From Leidyana gryllorum EB-2025a (taxonomy: Eukaryota > Apicomplexa): 64,000 nt of DNA. The translations under genes were made by a program, and so were the position numbers. This document shows, piece after piece, positions 37,275 to 47,900 of the stretch. The DNA lies in NCBI GenBank assembly GCA_048772705.1, contig JBLWGC010000194.1:1-64000 (forward strand), given 5' to 3'. Numbering within the stretch: the first letter of the stretch is position 1; every line of letters starts with the position of its first letter. Under the pieces are notes generated by a model. It did not search any database. It was given only the letters and a program-made list of their open reading frames with translations, and had not been told where the DNA came from.

Positions 37275-38130
37275 TATGCGTCCGGCCGGCACTCACTGTG
37301 TTGGAAGCGAGCGTCTGGTAGATCACCTCGCTTGACTGGCGCGGGTACCCAGTCCCACTGCCCGTTTCGATGTTGACGTAAGCCCCACACGTCACGAAGG
37401 GGGACGCCGGAGGTCGTTCTTCCTCCAAAAATGACCATCATTCCACTAGCAGGGCCCTCTCGACAGATTTCCGCCGAGTGATAGGTTCTCTCAGGGGGTT
37501 TCTTTGCGCTCTGTGGAATGTTCACGAGCACCCAGTGGAAGGGTGAGTGTTCAACATCCATGAACCATATGTCGTTGAGCGACTGCGCTCTATGTCTGCA
37601 TGGCACAGCAGCAGCTGAACAAGGCTCACCCGTCGTTTCCTCCAAATACGATGAGATTGGGTTTATAGTACACTAATGTATGCCCGTAGCGCCGGCCGGG
37701 TGTGTTGCCACTGATGGGAACAGTCATCCAGGTGGGCGTCGGGCTCTTTCGGGCGTCGAGGAGGAGCAGGTAGAGCTCCTCACTGGACAGACTGCCTCCG
37801 CCCGCCGCTCCACCGTACACGACCAACTGCATTGGATCGACACAGGTGGCGCCGTGAGCCGCTCTGGCCAGAGGCGCATTACTTGCGGTGAGCTTAGACC
37901 ACCTCATGGTGGCCATATCCAGTTGGTAGGTGTCATTGGTGATTTGATACCGACCCGTATCTGAAGTCGTGGGTTTTGGGGTGGTTACATGTAAGAGGTG
38001 ATCAGCTAGTATTACCTCCGACTGCACCTCCGAACAGTATCACTTGGCCATTTCCAATACAGGTGGTAGAATGTCCGAATCTGGGTAATGGTGTTTCCCC
38101 GTGCTGGGCTTCTGTAACCAACGTCGCCAT
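34945..38130 (-). CDS. PPKL: Kelch-repeat Ser/Thr protein phosphatase (PPKL/BSU1 type)
   Basis: PPP-family metallophosphatase with N-terminal Kelch propeller, the architecture of plant BSU1/BSL and Plasmodium PPKL. Start ATG at 38,130 ([20 protein letters not shown]). Kelch blades follow: [68 protein letters not shown]. The catalytic domain has [59 protein letters not shown] and [20 protein letters not shown], all metal- and phosphate-binding motifs intact. After a 56-nt intron (35,023-35,078) the last exon reads [20 protein letters not shown] and stops at 34,945. About eleven introns, one holding a long GA/CT microsatellite (about 37,240-37,275). In plants BSU1 acts in brassinosteroid signalling; in Plasmodium PPKL acts in ookinete morphology. 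Here the role is unknown. Confidence 0.97.
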
Positions 38131-38192
38131 GCCCAAGCAGAATTTTTTGAGCGCATGTGCACTGAGGCAAATTGGAGTGTGTGCTCAGCGTG
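38131..38192. promoter_or_regulatory. 62-bp divergent promoter region
   Basis: Lies between the ATGs of PPKL (38,130, minus) and the TLC-domain gene (38,193, plus). It contains AATTTTTTGA, a GCGCATGTGC motif and a GTGTGTGC tract. No TATA box is evident. Its length is close to that of the other two divergent spacers in the window. Confidence 0.5.
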
Positions 38193-39252
38193 ATGGTCGT
38201 GCGTTCACTCAACCCCCACCCTGACGGTGTATTCTTCAGTGCTCAAGCCTGGCAGCAGTGTCTGCCCTATCTGACAATTCTGTGGGCCATTGCATGGAGC
38301 TTTATCTACAAGCATGTTGGCGATGGAGTGAGAGATATCTGACAATGTGCCCTATCATCAGAACCACGATTGCAGCTGGTGATGAAGCTTCTCCCCAAAG
38401 CAGCACGTCAGATCGTGCTTGAAAAGAAAGCCGAGAACCGGGCCTATGATCAGCAGTGCCGCGTTAACGGCACTGCATTTCTTCATGCAGCTATCACGAC
38501 CCCAATCAATCTTCTCACTCTCCATCGACTTAATATGGACCATTATGCAGCCGAGTCCAAACTCTTCGACTCTGCAGGTGCGCGCGCTCTTGACTCGTTC
38601 GGCTCCATCAGTCAGACATTTTCAGCATTGATGATGGCGGGGTATTTTATGTGGGATTTGATTATCTGCGTCCGGCAGTACCGCCAATTCGGTCTTAGCT
38701 TCCTCCTGCATGCCATCCTCTCGTTGTCAGGTGGGTCCAGTCCAAGCTCGCAGTCATGTCATTTCTCCTCAGCCTTGTACTCTCAATTGAGTGCCAAGGA
38801 GCTGCGGACCACATGGCTGGCCGCGGCTCTGCTAGCCACCGAAATCAGCACTCCTTTCCTGCATTGGAGATGGTTCCTGATGCAAGGGAAACAATTCGGG
38901 TACGGCACCAAGATTCAATCAAATTCCACTCGCGCTTCAGAACGTATTTCCAAATTGTGAATGCCGTCTTTCTCTTGGCATTTGTGGGATACAGACTGGT
39001 CCTCGTCGAATGGATAGCCATCTTCCCATACACCAAATTCATCCTCTTCACCGCCAGTGGCCGCGATCGTCCATTGCCATACAGACTTTACTTCCAGGTA
39101 AGACTGTGCATCTCTTCAGTAGCCTATTGAGGTGTCTTGTATTGCAGTTAGTAGTGTCTTGGCTCTGGATGATTTTGAATTACTATTGGGCAATACTGCT
39201 TGGCCGCACCCAGGTTAAGCAGCTTTCTCGAACCCTCTTGAAAACGGACTGA
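38193..39252 (+). CDS. TLC-domain multi-pass membrane protein (TLCD4/TMEM56-like)
   Basis: ATG at 38,193 begins MVVRSLNPHPDGVFFSAQAW; hydrophobic segment LTILWAIAWSFIYKH. Four introns follow (first about 38,330-38,377; one at about 38,901-38,940). Exons encode VNGTAFLHAAITTPINLL, YFMWDLIICVRQYRQFGL, SFLLHAILSLS, WLAAALLATEISTPFLHWRW, IVNAVFLLAFVGYRLVLVEW and a last helix LVVSWLWMILNYYWAILLGR. The HHxxS-like region is reduced to LLHAILSLS, and the STPF..WRW element fits the TRAM/LAG1/CLN8-fold proteins of the TLCD4 type rather than ceramide synthases, which carry a Lag1p motif with HH. Probable ER or Golgi lipid-related membrane protein; no enzymatic activity is claimed. NADK starts 25 bp after its stop. 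Confidence 0.88.
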
Positions 39253-39277
39253 ACCACTCCCAAAAACACATGCTGTG

Positions 39278-41827
39278 ATGACGCACCAGGGGCGGAGTTC
39301 TCGTGATTCCGACCCTCCATCCAACGAGGAGAGGCCCCATATACCCCAACACCATTTGTCTGCTCCCCCCCTCGATGATGCTGGCCGGCTCCGTGGCCCC
39401 GAGCCAAACGAGGTATGTCTCCTTCTAATCACACCTGTCACATTCTCAACCTCAGTGCGTCTTCAACTATGCGCAGTCAGTTTCCAAGTCAAACCGCCTG
39501 CTGCAAGGTTCACAGTGGTCCGGCACATATGTCTCAACGCATCTCAAGATGTCTCCTTCCCAAGACCGCGAGCGAAAACGCTCTATTGAACAATTGTGGG
39601 TCCATCGAGGAGGAGGTTCTCCGTAACGTGACTCGACTGTCTCTTGCAGGTTGAATCACGCTGGGTGCCGCCCCCAGGACCCTTCATGTTCAACCCCCCG
39701 CGATGGGCCGGACAACGCCTGTTCGCGGATTATATTATATGACCAGGGCGAATGTGGTGATATACCCGCTTGTGCTGAAACGTCCGAACTGCCACCCCGT
39801 ATCGAGGCATTCGAGTTGCCGTGCTACTTCTCTAAAAGACCCCAAAGAGTGAGGGTTCCACCAATGAGAGCACATTGTGTGTAATTCTCATGTAGATACT
39901 ATTAGTACTTCGGACCAATACTGACGATGTCACCGCTGTCTCCGTGGTCCTGGCCACCTGGCTGCAGCGGATATGGGATGTATCTGTCTGTATAGAATTG
40001 GGCGCTGTCTCCGACATGGAGGCTCTGGTAAGCGATCGTATTGTGAGTGGAGTCATTTTCTATGCTCAAGGGAGCCAAAGATTTGGAAGTGTGGGATGGC
40101 GACTTTCATTCCAGTATTGACCTCGTTGTCAGTCTGGGCGGAGACGGCACCACACTCTGGATCAGTACAATGTTCCCGGACGTGGTTCCGCCTGTAGTCG
40201 GAGTCACAATGGTAAGAGACGGCTCTCTCGCGTCGCTTGTCAACAGAGGAATACCTCACAGGGCTCCCTCAGCTACTTGAACCAGTTTCGCGCGGAGGAA
40301 CTCTTCGATGTTATGGCACATATTTTGAGCTGCCAAGTGTTCCGCGTCCAGTTGCGATCTCGGCTCTGTAAGTTTCCTTCGACACACCATTTTCAATGTG
40401 TCTCAACTTCCAGTTGTCATGTTGGTCGATGATAATGATCATCCAATCACCACTTCCCACTGCGTCAACGAAGTGGTTGTCGACAGAGGTATGGAAGAGC
40501 ATTGAGCTCCACACACCAAATGATCACCACCAGGCCCCACGAGCGCAATGGCCTTAGTCGATGTCTACGTAAATGACAGATTCTTCACCTCCGTTGCTGC
40601 TGATGGGTAAGTCTTCTAAATCCAATCACTCTCCTCCTACCTTCTCCAGACTAATATTGGCGGCGCCCACCGGATCGACAGCTTATTCCATGTCCGCGGG
40701 CGGTGCCATGGTACATCCAAACGTTCCATGTATTTTGTTCACCCCAATTTGTCCACATTCGCTGTCGATGCGACCCCTCATCCTCCCAGATAATGCCGTC
40801 ATACGGCTGCGGAACCCGGAAGATGCCAGAAACTCTCTTTGGGTGAGTGTCTCCTTTCCAGCACGCGATGCACAATCTCGATTCAGATATCTGCCGATGG
40901 ACGGCCCAGACGGGAGTGCAAAAAGGGGCAATCAATAGTTGTGTCCTTATCTCAATACCCTTTCCCATGTGAGTCAAACTCAGCTTCTTCATCGCCAATG
41001 GGCTCACAGTGGTGTGTAAGTCCACCTGCGAGTGCGGAGACGCCTGGATGCAAGCTCTAACGGACAACCTGAATTGGAATCTGAGAGTTCGGCAACGTGG
41101 ACACGATCCGCTCGCCGGAGACCATCTGCTCACAGATGAGGGCCACGCCAAGAGTGTCTTGGATTATCCATTACCCCCAAATATGCGCAGGTGGTGGAAA
41201 GACTCCGAGCTCCCCAAGGAGACACCTCGATCTGCGCCGAGCTCTTCCTCAACACCCAATCCTGTGGCGAGCAAAAACGACACCCAGCTGGTACCCTTAC
41301 CTGCCAAGTTTATGGAGCGGTCTGAGGCACCGTCTCAGGGGTTACCAACTGGAGTCAGCCCCCCTTCCGTACCCCCCATTCTGGAAAGTTCTGTACCGCA
41401 AGTCGACTCACCGTCTCGACTGATGTTACGAACACAACGGAGTCTGTCGGCACTGGAAGCCCTCGAAGCTTCTGCACCCGATGTCGTACACGATATACTC
41501 TACCCTCCGAATTCTCAGTCCCCGGAGAAAGTCCCATCGCCTCCAGTTGTACTCCCATCGACCTCTGCGGGCCAGTTACCCCATCGCAAGTCGAGCTCCC
41601 ATTCAATAAGCCGAGCAAATTTCCAATCAACCTCGTCTCAGTCACACAGATCACCATTCGTGCAGTCTGTGAGTCGAGTCGTCCACGCAGCAATCGCCAT
41701 TGCTCCATCGGGAAAGGGATCCAACAACGGAACATCCGGCGGACTGTCAGCATCGGCCTCGACCAACAGCGTCACAAACAGCACAAGTCTCAAAGGCAAA
41801 CCCTCTTCACCAGCGCCTTCCTCGTGA
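39278..41827 (+). CDS. NADK: NAD kinase (ATP-dependent)
   Basis: Phosphorylates NAD(H) to NADP(H). Catalytic signatures: [12 protein letters not shown] (GGDG active-site motif), a GSLSYLNQF block, the conserved [20 protein letters not shown] segment (residues differ somewhat), [19 protein letters not shown], and [16 protein letters not shown]. About nine introns, including a 27-nt one at 39,623-39,649 supported by frame: the reading frame before and after is needed to reach [13 protein letters not shown] and [15 protein letters not shown]. The N-terminal extension is about 190 residues and the C-terminal tail about 200 residues is Ser/Pro/Asn-rich and likely disordered. A two-codon upstream ORF (ATG CTG TGA, 39,270-39,278) overlaps the start codon as TGATG. 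It follows the TLC gene by 25 bp and converges on the acetyltransferase gene. Confidence 0.95.
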
Positions 41828-41906
41828 TTTTCGACAAAAAGTGCACATCCGGTCAAGAATGCATTCTTCAACACGCCGGCGAAGTTGGCTTGCCGATGAT
41901 TTAGAT

Positions 41907-42834
41907 TCACTTCGTGCGGGAAAAGAAGAGCTCTGTGTTCCATTGAGCGGGCAACTGAGCATTGCGTTGAGATATTCTCTCATAAGCTTCTCGGAGCTCG
42001 GCAATGTGCTTTCTACCAGCTTCGGTCTTGAAATAAGGTCCTTCCGGTCGATGTGGTCTGTGAAAGGGAAGGAAGTGAAGGTGAACGACACCAATGAGCC
42101 ACCACCTACATCGTTCTGAGTACCCGGGCTGGGTTTCCGACAACTAATGAGTACGGTGGAACATTTTTCGTCACCACCGACCCTGCGCCGACTACGGCTC
42201 CGTCTCCTATGGTTACTCCAGGCAGAATGGTACTGTGACCACCAACCCATACGAGGTCGCCGATGGTGACGGACCTGGATATATCAATGAGTTCTTCCCG
42301 TTGATCCGGGCAGATTGGATGAGTCGCGGTGTAAATGTGAACTCCAGGACCACACATTACACCGTGTCCAATGGTCACTGGCGCCTCGTCTAGTATCACG
42401 AGGCCTGTGTTGGAGTAGAAGCCCGATCCTACACGGGTGTTGAAACCGTAGCTGATCTGAATTGGCGGTTCCAGCTCGCAGTCGTCGGTCACTTGGGCCA
42501 GTAGGCCCTTCAAGAAGGCCATCCTGGCGGTTCGACTCCACGGCGATAGGTTGTTGTACTTCCAACACGCTTGAGACGCACTTTCTCGCAGCGTACTGGA
42601 TTCTCGAGTGGTGCAACAATATGTGAGGCCAAGACTCATTCGTTGAGTGTCTCGCAACTCCCCCAGAACACTGTCATCCAGACAAGAGGGGATCAAAGAG
42701 GGGGGAGTGGTGACACTTTTTGGAGGCAATGGGAAGTTTAATGTGATTCCTTCATTAGCTAATCTGGTAAAAGGTGTCTCATGTTCATCACGGTCATGGC
42801 TACTCTCATCAACTATCTTCGCTGATTCTGACAT
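41907..42834 (-). CDS. Maltose/galactoside O-acetyltransferase-like hexapeptide enzyme
   Basis: Left-handed beta-helix acetyl-CoA acyltransferase. It is strikingly similar to bacterial maltose/galactoside acetyltransferases: ISYGFNTRVGSGFYSNTGLV, ILDEAPVTIGHGVMCGPGVH, IYTATHPICP (catalytic His in THP), VTIGDLVWVGGHSTILPGVT, IGDGAVVGAGSVVTKNVPP, VVGNPARVLRT. N-terminal extension about 70 residues before the domain. Without splicing, the frame stops at 42,106 (242 residues). A GT-AG intron of 52 nt at 42,058-42,109 would instead replace the stop and add about 50 charged helical residues, ending ELFFSRTK at 41,907 (291 residues). I favour the spliced form, but both are possible. The acceptor sugar cannot be deduced. 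It may have been acquired from bacteria long ago, since it contains an intron. Confidence 0.9.
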
Positions 42835-42901
42835 GATGGATTTTCAAGCAAGTCCCGTGATGCGCGAAACGCTCTGTAGCTAACTACACTCGGGTGATCA
42901 A

Positions 42902-44929
42902 TCATATCTGTAGACTTTCAGTGAGGGTCTCTGCTTCGCTCAGCAGTTTGGTCACAGTGAGGTCAATTGCATTCCTCCAGAAAGATTCGTCCTCGAGATT
43001 TACGCCCAGCGGCTAGCCAATGTTACCCATTTAGGAGACACTTTGAAGCTGGGAGAACTTACCTTCAAGAGCTCTTGAGGGCTCTCCGTGCCAGCCCAAG
43101 TCAGGATTGAACGCCATACATTAACAAATTGTTCGTGATGCCTATTGGCGAAGACGTAGCCCGCAATCAATTGCGCCCACGCATAGTTGTAGACATAGAA
43201 AGGCGTTTCGTAAAAGTGCGAAATGCGACACCAGAAGTAATCTGAGTGGTCATAGTTGTCGAAAGAATCAGCATAGAAGGCTTGGAGACTTTCCTGCCAC
43301 GTCTTTACAACTGTCTCGAGATTGAGAGTGTTGCCGGTGAGGCGCGCACGGTATATGCCCTCCTCAAAGTGGTCGAACTGCGCTTGGCGAACCAGAGTAT
43401 TGATGAGAGCGTCTAATCTGCTCATCAATACTCCCAACCGCTTCAGTTTGTCCGCGTTCGTGTCTCCTGACTCCTGGGCACTCAAGTGGTTGCCAAAGAT
43501 CTGTTCGGCAAACAAAGAAGCAGTCTCTGATACTCCCAATTCCAGATCATAGTAGAGAGAGCCGAGCTGTCTAGTGTACTCGAACTGTATCGCATGGCCG
43601 GTTTCATGAGCGATCGTGAACACTTGCGAGAGCAGACCTGTCCACTCCAAGCTAATGAGGGGGCCGACATCTGCACTCGCTGGCGAGCACATGGATCCCC
43701 CACCGACAGCTCTCTCGTCCACCTGGTATCTCTCCTCTTTGAGGAACCGATCGAAGAGTGCTTTGTACTCGAAGCTGTTTGAGCCGAGACTCTCGTCGAA
43801 CTCCTGGAAAGCCTTGCGCACCATCGAAACACCATCCTCCCAGGTGAGCTTTTCATCATCAGATAGCGAGAGCTCGGCCATGCGATCACTCCATCTCAAC
43901 TCTGTCATATTCTTGTTATCAGCCAGTAGAAGCCGTTTCTTCATGTGATAGAAGCGAGTAGTCAGCTTTGGGGACAGCTCTTTAATAATTCTCAGCATCG
44001 ACTCCACACTTTTACGAGACATCCTATTTTCGATATATCTCTGAGCCCTGACATTCTCGTCAACCTGTTGGAGGGTGCGAAATCCAATTTCCCCGATCAT
44101 CAGCCCTTGAAATTGAACTTACCGCATAATGTCTCTGTCGGGAATTGATGATCCAGTCTCCCGAGATTTGGTTCAGTGCAGCCGCACCTTCTAAACCCAA
44201 CTTGTCTCGGAGTATCTGATTTGAGGTCTCGAGACAAGAAGCTCGTACGCGCCAGTCAGGTCGCGATTGGCACTGTGTCAACGACGTTGTTGTCATCTTC
44301 GACGTCTCATTCGAGACGGGGTCAGCCCAATCAACCTCAATGTTCGATACGGCTTGCAGATGATACTTGCCTGCACCGCCCTTCCCAATCCACTTGCTTC
44401 GTTCAGAAAGAAAGTTTTCGAGTTCGTCGCTGAACGTATGCGGCTTTCGAGAATGCAGCATCTGGACATAGGGCGTGTAGAACTTCCATTTGGAGAAAAG
44501 CTTCTCATCCGTCTGCGCATGATAACGGCCAACGGCTTGCCAATCGACTTGGATAATTCCTGTGTCGACAAAACCCAGCAGATCTCTCTGTATGGCATCA
44601 AGTCGCGGTTGCACTTTCTCCATCGTTGTCATCACAGGCTCATTATCCGGCTCCGCCAAAGACAACAGTGATAAGTATTGCATGGGATGAGCGACGATCG
44701 TCTTCATCTTCTCATAAGGCTCGAGTATTTCCACTGGCCACTGGTGCACCTTGACTTTGAAGCTGTGTAGCATCTTAGCCAGCAGCTCCGCCTCATCAAT
44801 GTAATCATTGATCAGCTCATCCTTGGGACTGTCGAATCCAAACAGCTTTTCCAGATTCCACTTTGGCAAATCCTCTGAGAAGACGGACACAGTGCAAAGC
44901 ACTGTCACCAGCCAAGGAGCGGGCGCCAT
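42902..44929 (-). CDS. pepF: M3 family oligoendopeptidase F-like metallopeptidase
   Basis: Zinc endopeptidase of the thimet/PepF clan. Three exons: 44,123-44,929, 43,063-44,064 and 42,902-43,012 (all multiples of three, 639 residues). Residues 1-18 (MAPAPWLVTVLCTVSVFS) form a signal peptide, so the enzyme probably enters the secretory pathway. The zinc site HETGH is at residues 422-426 within VFTIAHETGHAIQ, and the third ligand Glu is in GVSETASLFAEQIF. The C-terminal FYETPFYVYNYAWAQLIAGY and LKPLGVNLEDESFWRNAIDL blocks match bacterial PepF. The third exon corrects the false stop in the unspliced frame. The start codon is only 7 nt after the SPT6 stop. Bacterial-type family, secreted form; substrate unknown. 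Confidence 0.94.
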
Positions 44930-44936
44930 CTATTGT

Positions 44937-47900
44937 TTATGTACTGCGACCTGCGCCACTAGCCTTAAATCTTTGGTATTCCCCCCAATATCGCTGTCTC
45001 TGCAACCCAGCAATAATCAGTACACTGAAACGCTGCAAGCATGATCTCACGTTTTTGAATCCTTCTTGCTTCCACCAATTCAGTAAGTTCCAAATATTTC
45101 TCTCACTCTTCATCCAGAGTCGGAACCCTTTGGCCGTCACGTACAGTGAGTCTTGAATTGTGTGAGGCTGTCCTGTTCGAGTGCTGTTGCACACAGCCAC
45201 GAGAACAAACCGCTCTGATGGATCCTTGGGGAGATTGTTAGGATCCAATGCAATCCCCCATTGGATAGCTCGGAAGTCTCGTTGTGCCAATCCGGTTAAT
45301 TTAGTCGCCAACTCGTCAGGCGTCATGCCGGCCTGGAATTTCTGCGAAGAAGGACGTAAGCGTCACTGGTCCGGTCCCGTCCCGTCCCTTACCTCGTGAC
45401 CGAAGATGTCATTCAAGAAACCCTTGAACGGCTGGCAAAAACTCCCAATGATCTCATCAATGGCATGGAAAGTCATTCCATTGAGGGTCAGCTCACTTGC
45501 CACTTTGACGACTGCAGAGGCGAAACATAAAGAGACAGTCTAGATCTATAAACATCGATCGTACCGGGATCCAAGTCTCCAGACTCCTTTATATGAAGTA
45601 TCTTATACTTGAAGGGTTTTACACTTGTCTCAAAGTATAGCAACAGATTGTCAGTCGACTCTGACACTCTAATGAAGGCTTGTCCCACTTGTCCTTGAGC
45701 CCGCATTGCCTCCAAAACTTTGACTTGTGAGCCTTGCCGATAGAGTGGATGGTGCACTCGTCGTTGTTTTGGCAACTCTGTCATCATTGTCTCCAATGTT
45801 CGTCGTTTCATATGCGTCGCGATCACCATATCCTCGTCCACCAGAGGCGACAAAGTTAAGTTGTCTCTCCGGACGTCGACAACCCTTGACAGGAGATCTC
45901 GAATGGCCTCGATTGTGCAACACACTTCGACCTCAATCCGGTCAAAGTGAATCTTTCTCAAACGTGCTTTCAGCAGAGTGTCATTCGGACAGTCATCAGC
46001 TCTCATGCCAGACGGCAACCGTTCCTGATCGTCCATAACAACCGCCTCGATACCACTCGGTTCGACCACCCATTTTCTCGTCACCGAGTCTCCGCCACGA
46101 TGAATGACGCGGTGTATGTGTACTTCAGATCCCGTCCTGAATAAGATTGGGTCCTCCGCGGTGATCTTGAAGAAGATCTCTTCAGCAGGCGGTGCCGCAG
46201 ACGGACATCGGGGGTCTCGGAAGGGGAATTCCACCTCTCGCTTGACAAATTCGAGCAAGGGCAGCATCCGTGGACAACCTTGGCCGTGGAGAATGACGGC
46301 ATATGCCTCGAGATCGAGTTCTTCCAGCGCCTCAGGGTGCTTGAAGGTGGCATCAACGAAGGCTCGATCATCCTCCGGATCGGCCAAGAGATCTTCTTGG
46401 GCATCCCGACACATCTTCCGAGCCTGAGAGGCAGATTCACCTGGATGGATCCGACTATCGTCCAAGGGATCTGTGTCGTCGTCACGTTCAGTCCCAAACT
46501 CCTCGCCAGCGCGAATCCGAATGAACGAGGCGCAGTTGTCGTAGACGTGTTTCGGGATAGAGCTGACAACACTGTCATCTCCCTGTTGCTCGCTGTCCAT
46601 GAGATACTGTCTCTCCAACAGCGGACTATAGAAATGATTCAGGAAGGCGGTGGACTTGATCGGACCCAAACCGCAGACAAACTGAAGCAATGAACGCTGA
46701 TGCTTGCAGGTACGGAGACGGTTGATGAAAACGCCTGCGTCGTTGACCACCCGTACGATGACGTTCAGCAACGCGGGTTCCAAAATCTCGCGGGGTATCT
46801 CGGACTGCAAGTGATGGAGACGCAGTGACAGTAGGTAGTTGGGCTTCATTTCGGAAGCGTAGTGCCACAACTGACAATACTCGGAGAGCGGATTTTGAGC
46901 AAAGCGGGCGGCACACAGAGCCTGTGCCGCCCAGATCCCATGATTGTCTCGTAGATCTGACGGACAGACATCCGACTGTGCGAAAAGCTGGGGTACCTCC
47001 AGTGAGCAGAACTGCACCTCAAATCGATTGCGAACTATACGGATGCGCTGCTGGAGATGCTGAACATAGGCCATCAATTCACGGGCGACCATACAATTGG
47101 CACCGATCAATATGAGGTTGGGCCTCGTTCTCTTGCTCAACAAGAGGGTCTCAAATTTGGCCGCGTCTCGTTTGGCTGCCGCGTCTCCATCGGCCTTGAA
47201 GAGGTAATCGATGAGATGATCGAAATGCTGGAAATCCGAGGGTATTCCCTGCCGATTGACTGTGGCCATATGGACCCGTCCTTTCGTGGCAGTGGCACTG
47301 TCCATATCCTTCTCGATGACGATGGTGGTGACCACTGGATGATACATAAGCATAGCCCCACTGTCGAAAGACTCCTTCAGATCATCTCCGGTTGGGGGAT
47401 AGCGCTCCATCTCCTCATTGGTCAATACATCGTCGTCTTCGACGTCATCGTCCTCGACCATAGCCGAGAAATCAGGCCAGCAGGGGCCCGCTTCATTGTC
47501 AGCCAGTGGATGCGCGGGAGGGGCGGCAGCTAAGCGCCACAGAAGAGCCTGTTGTGCCCTTTCGACAACATATTCTTCGGCCAATGCGATCATACGGGCC
47601 TTAACTTCCTTGCGTACTGCAGGCAGGACTTCTTTGACCACAGCATGTTGAACAATGTCGCTGAGCAGTCGTTTCCAGACATCAGGACAGTTACGAGGGG
47701 GGCAGAAGAAACGGGTGATTTGTTGGACAAAGTTGTTGATGGTCGCTTCGTCCTCTCTGTCCGAAGCTTCCAATTGGAGCCATTCTCGGGCGTAATTGTC
47801 AGTGGTGTTCGTCTCGGCTCCAATGATGCCTCCGTCGCTGGTACCGTAATGGCGACTCCTTTGAGAGTGTGCGTTGCGTTCTCGAGCTTTGACACGACCC

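Noticed and set aside
43000-44100. Stop after SPKWVTLASRWA as the end of the M3 peptidase
   Set aside because: Reading through a 50-nt intron (43,013-43,062) gives the conserved PLGVNLEDESFWRNAIDL end instead.
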